The notes beneath the pieces are model-generated. The model did not search any database and was not told the origin of the DNA. It worked only from the letters and a program-made list of their open reading frames with translations. The position numbers and the translations under genes are program-made. From contig QCGW01000003.1 of the NCBI GenBank assembly GCA_003279775.1, positions 35,500 through 99,499 on the forward strand: DNA of 64,000 nucleotides, in the 5' to 3' direction. This DNA comes from Pelagibacteraceae bacterium AG-390-A23 (GTDB lineage Bacteria > Pseudomonadota > Alphaproteobacteria > Pelagibacterales > Pelagibacteraceae). Shown one piece after another: positions 16,783 to 25,988 of this stretch. How positions within the stretch are numbered: the first letter of the stretch is position 1; every line of letters starts with the position of its first letter.

Positions 16783-17628
16783 TTAAATTTGCGATCTTTT
16801 GAAACAGTCGATCGTATTTTTAAGCAAACAAGCAATGGTCATTGGACCTACACCGCCAGGAACTGGAGTAAGTGCTTTTGCATTTTTTGAAACTTCATCA
16901 AAATGAACATCACCAACTATACCATTGTCAGTTTTATTTATACCAACATCAATAACAATAGCATCTTTCTTAACCCAATCTCCTCTAACAAGTTCGGGTA
17001 TACCTACAGCTGCAACAATTATATCTGCCTCTAAACATTCAGCTTTTAAATCTTTAGTTTTTGAATGAGTTATAGTTACAGTGCAATTTTCCTTTAAAAG
17101 AAGTTGTGTCATTGGTTTACCATTTAAATTTGATCTACCCACAACCACAGCTTTTTTACCACTTAAATTAGGTTCAATTTTTTTTATCAACAAATAACAT
17201 CCAAGCGGAGTACAAGGTACCGAACTTTCATAACCAGATGAAAGATTGCCTACATTCATTGGATGAAATCCATCTACGTCTTTTGAGGGATCAATAGCTT
17301 CTATAACCTTCTGCTTATCAATGTGCTTAGGTAAAGGAAGTTGAACTAAAATTCCCGAAACAGTTTCATCACTATTTAATTCTTTAATTTTTTCTAAAAC
17401 AGTCTTTTCTTCAACTGAGTCTGGATATTTAATAACTTCAGATTTTAATCCTACCTCATTTGCCGATTTCTCTTTATTTCTTACATAAATCTGACTAGGT
17501 GTTAAATCACCTATAAGTATAACGGTTAAACCTGGTACTTTATTATGTTTTGCTTTTAACTCTGTAACTTCTTGCTTTAGCTCTGCTCTTAATTCTGCAG
17601 CTGCTTTTTTTCCATCAATTAAAATCAT
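16783..17628 (-). CDS. folD: Bifunctional methylenetetrahydrofolate dehydrogenase / methenyltetrahydrofolate cyclohydrolase
   Basis: A 281-residue cytosolic enzyme interconverting 5,10-methylene-THF and 10-formyl-THF with NADP. Hallmarks: 'YVRNKEKSANEVG' at about 48-60 with the catalytic Lys, 'GILVQLPLPKHID' at about 93-105, the dinucleotide loop 'VVGRSNLNGKPMTQLL' at about 161-176, and 'PVPGGVGPMTIACLL' near the C-terminus. Length is normal. One-carbon metabolism is prominent in SAR11. It stands as a single gene between two membrane-protein groups. Confidence 0.97.
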   Translation of the reverse strand: MILIDGKKAAAELRAELKQEVTELKAKHNKVPGLTVILIGDLTPSQIYVRNKEKSANEVGLKSEVIKYPDSVEEKTVLEKIKELNSDETVSGILVQLPLPKHIDKQKVIEAIDPSKDVDGFHPMNVGNLSSGYESSVPCTPLGCYLLIKKIEPNLSGKKAVVVGRSNLNGKPMTQLLLKENCTVTITHSKTKDLKAECLEADIIVAAVGIPELVRGDWVKKDAIVIDVGINKTDNGIVGDVHFDEVSKNAKALTPVPGGVGPMTIACLLKNTIDCFKRSQI

Positions 17629-17697
17629 AATCTAAAATAATTATTAAGTTAAAGGTTACTACACATTTAGAATAAAATTTTCAATGCAATATTAAGA

Positions 17698-17976
17698 TTA
17701 ACCAAAATATTCAAATATTAAATTTCTTATGAAATAAAGCAAAAAAATTAACAATACAGGAGAAATATCTATTGATCCAAAATTTGGCAAATATCTTCTT
17801 ATAATATTTAACGGAGGTGCCGTAATTTTATAGGAAAATTCATATACCATATAAACAAACTTATTTTGAGCATTTAAAATACTAAATCCTATTAACCAAC
17901 TTAGGACTACGTTTATTATGAGTATCCAAATAAAAAAACTAATTAAATTATCAAATAAAATTAACAAAGATTGCAT
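17698..17976 (-). CDS. YggT-family membrane protein
   Basis: A 92-residue protein with two hydrophobic segments around the YggT signature: 'NVVLSWLIGFSILNAQNKFVY' then 'APPLNIIRRYLPNFGSIDISPV' at about 54-75. YggT proteins are small inner-membrane proteins linked to osmotic tolerance and cell-division or photosystem assembly in various lineages; the role here is not established. The start codon shares a base with the stop of the upstream MscS-type channel gene (TAATG), a tidy context for an osmotic function. Confidence 0.82.
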   Translation of the reverse strand: MQSLLILFDNLISFFIWILIINVVLSWLIGFSILNAQNKFVYMVYEFSYKITAPPLNIIRRYLPNFGSIDISPVLLIFLLYFIRNLIFEYFG

Positions 17977-19061
17977 TATTTTTTCTCAACGTAAATCGAC
18001 TGACTCGGGAACGCAAATGAAGCACCATTTTTTTCTACAATTTCCTTAATCGCAATTGCTAATCTTTCTTTTACATCAAGCCAATTATTCCAACTTCCTG
18101 TTTTTGTAAAACATCTTACATACATGTCTATTGAACTATCAGAAAATTTATCAACTCTTACCGCAACACCAATTGAGGTATTATAATCTTCGCTTGAATT
18201 AATATGACTTTCGATTTCATCTCTAATTTTTTTTAACTGATCTACCGTAGTGTCGTATTGAAGTGTAATAATCCAACTGATTAACCAATTTGAAGTTTCA
18301 CTTACATTTACAACTGCGTTTTCGGCAAATTGAAAATTTGGAATAATAGCAAGAGATTTGTCAAACTTTCTAATTGTTGTTGATCTAAATCCAATCTTTT
18401 CTACCACACCTTCAATAATACCCTCGACAGCTATCCAGTCTCCAATTTTAAATCTCTTTTCAACTAAAACTAAAATTCCTGATATTAAATTTTTGAATAA
18501 ATCTTGTGCCCCTAATGCTACAGCAACACCAAACAATCCTAGACCTGCAATGATTGGACCTATTTTAATTCCCCACAATTCTAAAACTGCTGCTAAACCT
18601 AAAATAAAAATTAAAATTTTTAATGATTTAATTATCCATCCAATAAGTTCTCTTGTTAATAATTTATCTAAACCACTAAGTATATATGAGATTGGCTCTA
18701 TGATTTGGTGAATTATCCAAAAAATTAAAATAGTGATCAGTGTTCTGTTAATTGTATTTACCACTTCTCTTCCCTCTATTGAGAAAGTCATGTAGTAGCT
18801 TGCAATAAAAAATCCTAATACTATTGGTAAAAATCTTGCTGGGCCTTCAAGTGATTTAACAAAAGTATCATCTAATTTATTAGTTGTTCTTTTCGAGATG
18901 ATTTCTAATTTTTTAATAACTAATTTGGTTATTAGACCTCTAAAAATTAAGAATAATAAAAATATTCCAATACCAATTAATATCTGAAAAATATCAACAC
19001 CAAAAATTCCTGTATTCCATACTGATAAAAATATCTCAGAAAAATTATTAATTAATTCCAT
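17976..19061 (-). CDS. MscS-family small-conductance mechanosensitive channel
   Basis: A 361-residue membrane protein with about four to five transmembrane helices over residues 20-190. The pore-lining TM3 is 'GLGLFGVAVALGAQDLFKNL', with Gly/Ala packing typical of MscS. The beta domain follows: 'KRFKIGDWIAV', 'EGVVEKIGFRSTTIRKFD' and 'LAIIPNFQFAENAVVN'. MscS channels open under membrane tension to release solutes during osmotic downshock. It lies 2 bp downstream of hemD and overlaps the YggT gene, forming a hemC-hemD-mscS-yggT unit. Confidence 0.93.
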   Translation of the reverse strand: MELINNFSEIFLSVWNTGIFGVDIFQILIGIGIFLLFLIFRGLITKLVIKKLEIISKRTTNKLDDTFVKSLEGPARFLPIVLGFFIASYYMTFSIEGREVVNTINRTLITILIFWIIHQIIEPISYILSGLDKLLTRELIGWIIKSLKILIFILGLAAVLELWGIKIGPIIAGLGLFGVAVALGAQDLFKNLISGILVLVEKRFKIGDWIAVEGIIEGVVEKIGFRSTTIRKFDKSLAIIPNFQFAENAVVNVSETSNWLISWIITLQYDTTVDQLKKIRDEIESHINSSEDYNTSIGVAVRVDKFSDSSIDMYVRCFTKTGSWNNWLDVKERLAIAIKEIVEKNGASFAFPSQSIYVEKK

Positions 19062-19063
19062 TT

Positions 19064-19762
19064 TTAAATTTTATATAACAAAAACTCTTCTTCTCCAGGA
19101 TTAAAAAGAAAAATCTTTTTCCATTTGATTTCGTTCAATATTGACGAGGTTTTTTCGCCTATACACATCAAATTTGTATTCATCCATAAATTTTCGGTTT
19201 GGTAAATCTTTATGAAATTTAAGAAACTTGATGCACTATTTTGGGAATAAACATAAACCATATCAGGCATATTTAATTTTAATTCATTAACAAATTTCTC
19301 ATCAAATTTTTGGTTATGATCTACTCTATAATTAATAATTCTTTTTACGTTAAAACCTTCACTTAATAACTGTTGATCTAAATCAACTGATATTGTTTCA
19401 CCACTAACATAAAGTAATTCTTTATTTTTAGAATCATAACTTTGTATTATTAACTCCTTTAAGTTTGCAACATTTCCTTCAGCTGCAAATGTATTTTGAA
19501 AACCAACACTTCTTGCTTTTTTTTCTGTAGCATTACCAACACAAAAGCATTTAATATTTTTATCTAATTTTTCTGTGGTTAAGAATTTTACTGCATTTGC
19601 ACTAGTAAAAACAATTCCACTATATCTAGAAAAGTTAATTTCTTCATGATTAACTTTTTCAATTCTTATTAATGGAAGATGAGAAACCTGATGTCCTAAC
19701 GATTGAAATTTCAATATCATTTCTGAACAATCTTCCAATGGTCTAGTTAATAAAATATGCAT
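19064..19762 (-). CDS. hemD: Uroporphyrinogen-III synthase
   Basis: A 232-residue cytosolic enzyme that closes and inverts hydroxymethylbilane to uroporphyrinogen III. The family is sequence-poor, but 'ILLTRPLEDC' at the N-terminus, 'YSGIVFTSANAVKFL' at about 47-61, 'CFCVGNATEKKARSVGF' and 'MVYVYSQNSASSFLNF' are the expected segments. The product of hemC immediately upstream (1 bp gap) is its substrate. It is followed 2 bp later by the MscS gene. The call rests on both pattern and context. Confidence 0.9.
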   Translation of the reverse strand: MHILLTRPLEDCSEMILKFQSLGHQVSHLPLIRIEKVNHEEINFSRYSGIVFTSANAVKFLTTEKLDKNIKCFCVGNATEKKARSVGFQNTFAAEGNVANLKELIIQSYDSKNKELLYVSGETISVDLDQQLLSEGFNVKRIINYRVDHNQKFDEKFVNELKLNMPDMVYVYSQNSASSFLNFIKIYQTENLWMNTNLMCIGEKTSSILNEIKWKKIFLFNPGEEEFLLYKI

Positions 19763-19763
19763 A

Positions 19764-20681
19764 CTATCTTTTATATGAATTGTTTGATTTTGTTTTTAAA
19801 AGTATCCCAACTTCTTCACCAAGTTCTTTAAATTCATTCAAATTACCAACTTTTTTTTCATAAAACCTTTGTTTGCCATCTAAAGAAAAAAGTTCAGCCT
19901 CCACTATAATCTTGTCTCCATCAACCACCGAATGAGCTCCAATTGCTGTTTCACAATCTCCATCTAAAACTTTTAAAATATTTCTCTCAAGGTGAGCTCT
20001 TTTGTGTGTTTCCTCATGATTAATTTTGTTTAAAATAGAAATTGTCTCGTCATCATTCTCCCTGCACTGAAGAGCGATTACACCTTGTCCTGCACTAGGA
20101 ATTATTTCTTCAGCAGGAAAAATTTCAGAGATTTCATTTTCAAACTTTAAAAATTTGATGCCAGCATAAGATAATATAATTGCATCATACATTCCTTCAT
20201 TTAATTTTCTAATTCTAGTGTCCACATTTCCTCTTATTAATTTGCAGTTTAAATCTTGTCTAATTTTTTTTATTTGAAATTCTCTTCTGTATGATGAGGT
20301 TCCAACAATTGACTTTACATCTAAGTCTTTAAGTTTCTTTTTATCCTTTGTAATTAAAATTTCCCTAGGATCATTTCTTTCAAGAAAAGAATCAGTCCTT
20401 AATCCTTCTGTCTCATTAGCGGGCATATCTTTCAGTGCATGAACTGCAATATCAATATTTTTAAACTGAAGTTCTTTTTCAATATTGCTAGAAAACAAAC
20501 CTTTACCACCAACCTCTGATAATCTTATATTCTGCACCTCGTCTCCTTTAGTTGTAATTGATTTAATTAAAATATCATCATTACCAAGATTAGTATTTTC
20601 AATAATCTTATCTTTGGCTTTTTGGGCATAAAGTAAGGCAAGCTTACTACCTCTAGATCCAATTATTATTTTTTTACTCAT
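19764..20681 (-). CDS. hemC: Hydroxymethylbilane synthase (porphobilinogen deaminase)
   Basis: A 305-residue cytosolic enzyme polymerising four porphobilinogens into hydroxymethylbilane. Clear family motifs: 'IGSRGSKLALLYAQ' at about 7-20, 'GGKGLFSSNIEKEL' at about 58-71, 'AVHALKDMPA' at about 80-89, 'GTSSYRREFQI' and the dipyrromethane-cofactor Cys in 'LDGDCETAIGAH'. It is the first gene of the hemC-hemD-mscS-yggT run and is divergent from tsaD (54-bp spacer), so promoters for both lie there. hemE, hemH and hemJ of the same pathway are at 54-56 kb. Confidence 0.97.
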   Translation of the reverse strand: MSKKIIIGSRGSKLALLYAQKAKDKIIENTNLGNDDILIKSITTKGDEVQNIRLSEVGGKGLFSSNIEKELQFKNIDIAVHALKDMPANETEGLRTDSFLERNDPREILITKDKKKLKDLDVKSIVGTSSYRREFQIKKIRQDLNCKLIRGNVDTRIRKLNEGMYDAIILSYAGIKFLKFENEISEIFPAEEIIPSAGQGVIALQCRENDDETISILNKINHEETHKRAHLERNILKVLDGDCETAIGAHSVVDGDKIIVEAELFSLDGKQRFYEKKVGNLNEFKELGEEVGILLKTKSNNSYKR

Positions 20682-20735
20682 AAAAATTTATTTCTTACTT
20701 GTATTAAGATTGTACAATTATTAAAAACTATTTGA

Positions 20736-21809
20736 ATGAGCAAAAAACCCTTAATTCTTGGAATAGAATCTAGTTGTGATGAAACAGCAGCTTCTTTAAT
20801 AACTGAAAATGAGGAAGGTTTCCCAGTAGTTTTATCGAACATTGTTTCTAGTCAAGTGGAGGTTCACAGGGAGTTTGGTGGTGTAGTTCCTGAACTAGCG
20901 GCTCGTTCACACATTGAAAAAATTGATTGGATTGTCAAAAAAGCTATTGATGAAAGTGGAAGAAAAATTGAAGAAATAGATGCAGTTGCTTCTACTGCCG
21001 GACCTGGATTAATTGTTTGTCTATCGGTTGGATTAAGTTTTGGTAAAGCTTTAGCAATAGCAATGAATAAACCTTTTATTGCTATCAATCATTTAGAGGG
21101 ACATGCCTTAAGTCCAAAACTAAATACAAATTTAAATTATCCATATTTACTTCTTTTAATTTCAGGTGGGCACTCACAATATTTAAGTGTACAGAATCTT
21201 GGTAAATATAAAAGATTGGGAACAACTATTGATGACGCTTTAGGTGAAGCGTTTGATAAAACGGCAAAACTTTTAGGAATAGAATTTCCAGGAGGGCCTC
21301 AAATAGAAATTTTAGCTAAAAAAGGTGATCCAGAAAAATATGATTTACCAAAACCAATTTTAAGCAAAGGAGGATGCAATCTTTCTTTTGCAGGTCTAAA
21401 AACTGCAGTGTTGAAGATAAGCAAGACAATTAAATCAGAACAAGATAAATATGATCTTGCAGCATCTTTTCAAAAAACAATTGAGGAAATTTTATATAAA
21501 AAAACAAAGATTGCCTTTACTGAATTTGAAAAAATAAATGAATTAAATGAAAAAATTTTCGTTGTTGCTGGAGGGGTCGCAGCAAATAAAAAAATTAGGT
21601 CAATGTTAATTAATCTATGTGAAGAAAATAATTATAAAAGTATTTTTCCACCTATAGAGTTTTGTGGAGATAATGCAGCAATGATTGCAATGGTAGGTTT
21701 AGAAAAATTTAAAATAAATCAATTTAATGATTTAGATTATCCAGCAAAACCTAGATGGCCGTTAGATGAGAATGCGGCTTTTCTTAAAGGTGCTGGTGTA
21801 AAAATTTAA
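20736..21809 (+). CDS. tsaD: tRNA N6-adenosine threonylcarbamoyltransferase (TsaD)
   Basis: A 357-residue ASKHA-fold protein that, with TsaB and TsaE, installs t6A at position 37 of ANN-decoding tRNAs. Hallmarks: 'GIESSCDETAASL' at about 9-21, the metal-binding 'INHLEGHALSP' at about 116-126, 'LISGGHSQYL', 'GEAFDKTAKLLG', 'GGVAANKKIR' and 'FCGDNAAMIAMVG'. Length is normal. It converges with the 2OG-oxygenase gene 4 bp downstream and is divergent from hemC. Confidence 0.97.
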   Translation: MSKKPLILGIESSCDETAASLITENEEGFPVVLSNIVSSQVEVHREFGGVVPELAARSHIEKIDWIVKKAIDESGRKIEEIDAVASTAGPGLIVCLSVGLSFGKALAIAMNKPFIAINHLEGHALSPKLNTNLNYPYLLLLISGGHSQYLSVQNLGKYKRLGTTIDDALGEAFDKTAKLLGIEFPGGPQIEILAKKGDPEKYDLPKPILSKGGCNLSFAGLKTAVLKISKTIKSEQDKYDLAASFQKTIEEILYKKTKIAFTEFEKINELNEKIFVVAGGVAANKKIRSMLINLCEENNYKSIFPPIEFCGDNAAMIAMVGLEKFKINQFNDLDYPAKPRWPLDENAAFLKGAGVKI

Positions 21810-21813
21810 TTTT

Positions 21814-22356
21814 CTATCTAAACTTTGGACCTGAAAACCAAATAGCCAATGTGTGCCGCCTACCTGATAGTATTTTATTTACTTTATGATTTATAAATGA
21901 AGGAAATATAATAGCACTACCGGGTGTATTAAATTCATTACAAATTATTTCATTTGCTCTAAATAAAAATAATTCACCACCTTCATATTTTTCTTCTGAC
22001 AAATTTAATAGAGCTGTTAATTTTATATCACTTACAGGATCTCTTGGAACAGCATCTATATGCCAACTATATTCTGTGCCTACTTCATATGAATTGTAAT
22101 TCAATTTCTTGAGAGATGTAAGGGGATGAAGGTCAAAACCAAAATAATTATTATTAGCCATCATACAAAAATCAACAAATGGGTAAATATATTTTTGAAT
22201 TTTGCCTAAATAAACAAACTTAACATCTGCTGTTTTTTTAGAATTGGCAGCAAAATCATCTTTTCCCTCAACAAAATTTGATTTAATTTGATTATTTATT
22301 TCTTTAATTTGGTTTTGATCAAATATATTCATTGATGAATAATTAGCTGCTCTCAT
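21814..22356 (-). CDS. 2OG-Fe(II) oxygenase (PKHD/P4H-like)
   Basis: A 180-residue single-domain dioxygenase. The facial triad reads as His-x-Asp in 'YSWHIDAVPRD' at about 99-109 and the distal His in 'FINHKVNKI' at about 154-162. The 2-oxoglutarate Arg is in 'SGRRHTLAIWF'. 'LNLSEEKYEGGELFLF' is the typical strand-loop of prolyl-4-hydroxylase-like PKHD proteins. The substrate is unknown; relatives hydroxylate proteins such as ribosomal subunits. It is transcribed alone between tsaD and the EVE-domain gene. Confidence 0.8.
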   Translation of the reverse strand: MRAANYSSMNIFDQNQIKEINNQIKSNFVEGKDDFAANSKKTADVKFVYLGKIQKYIYPFVDFCMMANNNYFGFDLHPLTSLKKLNYNSYEVGTEYSWHIDAVPRDPVSDIKLTALLNLSEEKYEGGELFLFRANEIICNEFNTPGSAIIFPSFINHKVNKILSGRRHTLAIWFSGPKFR

Positions 22357-22446
22357 AATAATAACGTATCAATTATTTTCTTTCTTACAATAAGTAATTT
22401 AATAAAAACTTTAAACTTATTTATTAATTAAATATAAGAAAAGAAA

Positions 22447-22860
22447 ATGAAATATTGGTTAATTAAATCTGAACCAGATGTTTGGTCAATTGACCATCAA
22501 AAAAAAGCTGGAATCAAAGGTGCACCTTGGGATGGTGTCAGAAATTACCAAGCTGCAAAGAATTTAAAGAATATGAGGAAAGGAGATCTTTGTTTTTTTT
22601 ATCATTCAAACATAGGAAAAGAGATAGTTGGAATAGTAAAAGTTATTAAAGAATCATATATAGATAAAACAGACAAAACAGGGAAATTTGTTGCCGTTAC
22701 TGTTCAATTTAAGTCTAAATTTTCAAAGCCTATAACGCTCGAAAGTATTAAAAAAAATAAGGAATTAAGCCATTTAGCTCTGATAAAGCAAAGTAGGCTT
22801 TCTGTAATGCCTGTTGATTATAAAAGCTGGAAAATTATAAATAACATGAGTAAAATTTAA
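22447..22860 (+). CDS. EVE-domain protein
   Basis: A 137-residue protein covering a whole EVE (PUA-like) domain: 'YWLIKSEPDVWSID' at about 3-16, 'GAPWDGVRNYQAAKNL' at about 26-41, 'GDLCFFYHSN' at about 46-55 and 'GIVKVIKESY'. EVE domains read modified bases in DNA or RNA. The housekeeping single-domain form found in proteobacteria is thought to recognise modified nucleic acid, but its physiological role is unsettled. It lies 15 bp upstream of acs on the same strand. Confidence 0.92.
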   Translation: MKYWLIKSEPDVWSIDHQKKAGIKGAPWDGVRNYQAAKNLKNMRKGDLCFFYHSNIGKEIVGIVKVIKESYIDKTDKTGKFVAVTVQFKSKFSKPITLESIKKNKELSHLALIKQSRLSVMPVDYKSWKIINNMSKI

Positions 22861-22875
22861 AAAAAAAATTGTCCT

Positions 22876-24972
22876 ATGCCAAAAAAAAAGAAGAAGAAAA
22901 GCAAGGTAAGAAAAAAAAAGTCTAAAGTTAGAAAAAAAACCTCAAAAAAGGTGAAGAGAAGATCTAAAGTTAGAAAAAAGTCTTCTAAAAAACCAAAAAA
23001 AAGAATTAAAGCAAAAAAGGAAAACGGAAATACACCTCCTGAAGTTGTTATTAAAACAAAACCAGAATGGGTTAAAAGTAGCTTAGCAAATAAAAGTAAA
23101 TACCAACAAAAATATTCTCAATCTATAAAAAGCAATGACGAATTTTGGAGGAAAGAGGGAAAAAGAATTACTTGGATAAAACCATATAAAAAAATTAAAG
23201 ACGTAAAATACAGTACAAAAGAAGTAAAAATTAAATGGTTTGAAGATGGCACTTTAAATGCTTCTGCAAATTGCATTGATAGACATTTAAAGGATAAAAA
23301 AGATAAAACTGCTATTATTTGGGTTGGAGATGATCCAAAAGATAGTCAAAAAATTTCTTATAAACAACTTCATCAAAAAGTTTCTAAAGCAGCAAATGGA
23401 CTAAAAAAATTAGGAATTAAAAAAGGTGACCGTGTAACAATTTATTTAACTATGATACCAGAGTTAGCGATTTTAATGCTGGCCTGTGTGAGAATTGGTG
23501 CGGTTCATTCGATTATTTTTGGAGGTTTTTCAGCAGACTCTATCTCTGGAAGAGTGAATGATTGCGAATCTGAATATATAATCACTGCTGATGAAGGAGT
23601 GCGGGGTGGAAAAACTATACCGCTGAAATATACAGTTGATGAAGCTCTAATGAGTTGTCCAAATGTTAAGAAATGTATTGTTGTTAAACGAACAGGTAAT
23701 TATATCAACTGGGATCAAAATAGAGATGTTTGGTATCATGATTTAATTAAAGATGTTCCTAATCATTGTGAACCTGAAGAAATGAATGCTGAGGATCCAT
23801 TGTTTATATTATATACTTCGGGTTCAACAGGCAAACCTAAAGGAGTTCTTCATACTACTGGTGGTTATATGGTCTATGCCTCAATGACACATCAATATAT
23901 TTTTAACTACAAACCAAAAGATGTTTATTGGTGTACTGCTGATATTGGTTGGGTAACTGGACACAGTTATATAATTTATGGACCACTTTCGAATGGTGCA
24001 ACAACTATAATGTTTGAAGGAATTCCAAATTATCCTGATAGTTCAAGATGGTGGCAAATAGTTGATAAATATAAAGTAAATACTTTTTATACAGCACCAA
24101 CTGCAATTAGAGCTTTGATGCGTGAAGGTGATAAACCAGTTAAAAAAACCTCTAGAAAATCACTTAAACTTTTAGGAACGGTGGGAGAACCAATAAATCC
24201 AGAAGCTTGGATGTGGTATTATAAAACCGTAGGTAATTCTAAATGCCCAATTGTCGATACTTGGTGGCAAACAGAAACTGGGGGCATAATGATTGCTCCT
24301 CAAACGGGTGCTATTCCTCTCAAACCTGGATCTGCAACAAAACCTTTCTATGGAATTAAGCCAGTATTAGTTGATAAAAATGGAAAAGAAATTAAAGGAG
24401 CTGGTGAAGGAAGGTTATGTATAGGTCAATCTTGGCCTGGACAAATGAGAACTGTTTATGGTGATCATCAAAGATTTATTGATACATATTTTTCTCAATT
24501 TAATGGAAAATACTTCACAGGCGATGGATGCAGGAGAGATAAAGATGGATATTACTGGATCACTGGTAGAGTTGATGATGTAATTATTGTTTCAGGGCAC
24601 AACCTAGGAACTGCTGAAATTGAAAGTGCATTTGTTGCTCATCCAAAAGTAGCTGAAGCAGCTGTAGTTGGTTACCCTCACGATATAAAAGGCAATGGTT
24701 TATATTGTTATGTAACATTAAATGCGGGAGAAACCGAAACGGGTGAACTTGAAAGAGATCTAAAACTTTGGGTTAGAAAACAAATCGGACCTTTGGCAAC
24801 TCCAGATCTAATTCATTTTACTCCAGGTCTTCCTAAAACAAGATCAGGAAAAATAATGAGAAGAATTCTAAGAAAGATTGCTGCCAATGAACATGGTCAA
24901 TTAGGAGATACAACTACTCTGGCAGATCCAAGTGTAGTTGATAGTTTGGTTGAAAATAGAAAAAATATTTAA
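22876..24972 (+). CDS. acs: Acetyl-CoA synthetase with a lysine-rich N-terminal extension
   Basis: A 698-residue AMP-forming acetate-CoA ligase. The adenylate core is complete: '[19 protein letters not shown]' region, '[20 protein letters not shown]', 'TWWQTETGG', '[20 protein letters not shown]' region and the acetylation-site Lys in '[12 protein letters not shown]'. Residues 1-49 are not part of the enzyme fold: 32 of the first 50 are Lys or Arg, with three 'SKVRKK' repeats, like a histone H1 tail. The core begins near residue 56. It activates acetate; the symporter pair at 25.7-27.8 kb likely imports the substrate. Confidence 0.95.
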   Translation: MPKKKKKKSKVRKKKSKVRKKTSKKVKRRSKVRKKSSKKPKKRIKAKKENGNTPPEVVIKTKPEWVKSSLANKSKYQQKYSQSIKSNDEFWRKEGKRITWIKPYKKIKDVKYSTKEVKIKWFEDGTLNASANCIDRHLKDKKDKTAIIWVGDDPKDSQKISYKQLHQKVSKAANGLKKLGIKKGDRVTIYLTMIPELAILMLACVRIGAVHSIIFGGFSADSISGRVNDCESEYIITADEGVRGGKTIPLKYTVDEALMSCPNVKKCIVVKRTGNYINWDQNRDVWYHDLIKDVPNHCEPEEMNAEDPLFILYTSGSTGKPKGVLHTTGGYMVYASMTHQYIFNYKPKDVYWCTADIGWVTGHSYIIYGPLSNGATTIMFEGIPNYPDSSRWWQIVDKYKVNTFYTAPTAIRALMREGDKPVKKTSRKSLKLLGTVGEPINPEAWMWYYKTVGNSKCPIVDTWWQTETGGIMIAPQTGAIPLKPGSATKPFYGIKPVLVDKNGKEIKGAGEGRLCIGQSWPGQMRTVYGDHQRFIDTYFSQFNGKYFTGDGCRRDKDGYYWITGRVDDVIIVSGHNLGTAEIESAFVAHPKVAEAAVVGYPHDIKGNGLYCYVTLNAGETETGELERDLKLWVRKQIGPLATPDLIHFTPGLPKTRSGKIMRRILRKIAANEHGQLGDTTTLADPSVVDSLVENRKNI

Positions 24973-25592
24973 AACTGAATTAAATCTTTAAACTCTTGTT
25001 TAACAACATCCCATTTTAAAATCATCGAATTTAAAACAATCTTTCGATCTAAAGTTTTTAATTCATCTGCAATCGGAGCCCATTTATATAAAGAGAGTGC
25101 ACTAGGATTAAAAGGTAAGTCCTGATAATAAACATCCCAATTTATTTTATCCAATCTTTCATCAAAACTTTTCCTAGCTTCATCAATAATATTTAATGGC
25201 ATCTTATTAGAAATTTCATCATCCAAAATTTTATTGAAAATTTCGTTAGCTTTATGAATATCCTGATAATTAAAATTAACTTTCAAATAGGAAAAAGTAA
25301 AAAAAGTTAAATCTTGTAATGCAACTGAGTAAATATTCCATTTGGCAAGATTTACTGATGACATAAATTCATCATTATCAAAATGAAGAACGTATCTTGT
25401 TCCCATTCTAGTTTTTAGATAATTATATAAAGTAACTTGAGTGGCCCATGCAGATTTAGTTTGAATAAACTGTTCTAATTCATCTAAAGTTTTTATTTTT
25501 TTCTTTGGAATAAACGCCTTAAACATGGCGAATAAATATGTTTTAAAATCCTCAAGTTTAATGTCTCTCCAAGTTAATTTATATTTTCCCAT
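24969..25592 (-). CDS. Conserved hypothetical protein of unknown function
   Basis: A 207-residue protein from the ATG at 25592; the ORF track starts seven codons earlier at a TTG, which I consider less likely. I do not recognise a domain. It looks soluble and mostly helical, rich in Lys, Asp and aromatics: '[17 protein letters not shown]', '[21 protein letters not shown]' region and '[16 protein letters not shown]'. No cysteine motif, P-loop or signal peptide. It sits between acs and the acetate-type symporter, converging on acs with a 4-bp overlap of stops. Confidence 0.6.
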   Translation of the reverse strand: MGKYKLTWRDIKLEDFKTYLFAMFKAFIPKKKIKTLDELEQFIQTKSAWATQVTLYNYLKTRMGTRYVLHFDNDEFMSSVNLAKWNIYSVALQDLTFFTFSYLKVNFNYQDIHKANEIFNKILDDEISNKMPLNIIDEARKSFDERLDKINWDVYYQDLPFNPSALSLYKWAPIADELKTLDRKIVLNSMILKWDVVKQEFKDLIQF

Positions 25593-25718
25593 GTAAATTT
25601 GTAAGTGCGCCAATTATATCTTAAAAAAGTAAGTAAATAAGTACCTAATATGATCAATTTTTAGGGTTTTCAAAGCTCTCATAATGGTTATGGTTTTACC
25701 CAGTTATAACTAAAAAGA

Positions 25719-25723
25719 GAGGT
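25719..25723 (+). promoter_or_regulatory. Strong ribosome binding site for the symporter small subunit
   Basis: GAGGT, within AGAGAGGT, lies 4 bases before the ATG at 25728. It is notable because most genes in this window have no clear Shine-Dalgarno sequence, and it fits high expression of the transporter pair. Confidence 0.55.
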
Positions 25724-25727
25724 ATAA

Positions 25728-25988
25728 ATGTCAAATCAACAAAAACACTGGGAAAAAACCAGGTCATTGTTATTTATAACATTGGCAATTTGGTTTGTTT
25801 TCTCAATTGGCATCTTTCTCTTTGGAGCTGAAATGAACGAGGTCACAGGACCTTTCGGTTATCCATGGACATATTGGTTTACATGTCAGGGATCTCTTGG
25901 TGCTTTCGTAATCCTAATTTTCTGGTTTGCGAACAGACAAGAAAAAATCGATGAAGAGTTCGGCTTTAGCGAAAGAGAGGACGAATAA
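25728..25988 (+). CDS. Sodium:solute symporter small subunit (DUF4212)
   Basis: An 86-residue membrane protein with two helices (about 13-33 and 46-66), 'FGAEMNEVTGPFGYPWTYWFTCQGS' region and an acidic C-terminal tail. DUF4212 proteins are encoded with VC_2705-type SSS symporters and are thought to be their small subunits. The stop overlaps the ATG of the large subunit by one base (TAATG). A strong GAGGT ribosome site precedes it, and the 114-bp spacer upstream probably holds the promoter. Confidence 0.88.
   Translation: MSNQQKHWEKTRSLLFITLAIWFVFSIGIFLFGAEMNEVTGPFGYPWTYWFTCQGSLGAFVILIFWFANRQEKIDEEFGFSEREDE

Noticed and set aside
18358-18711. 117-aa plus-strand ORF opposite the MscS gene
   Set aside because: Reverse-frame shadow of a conserved channel gene.
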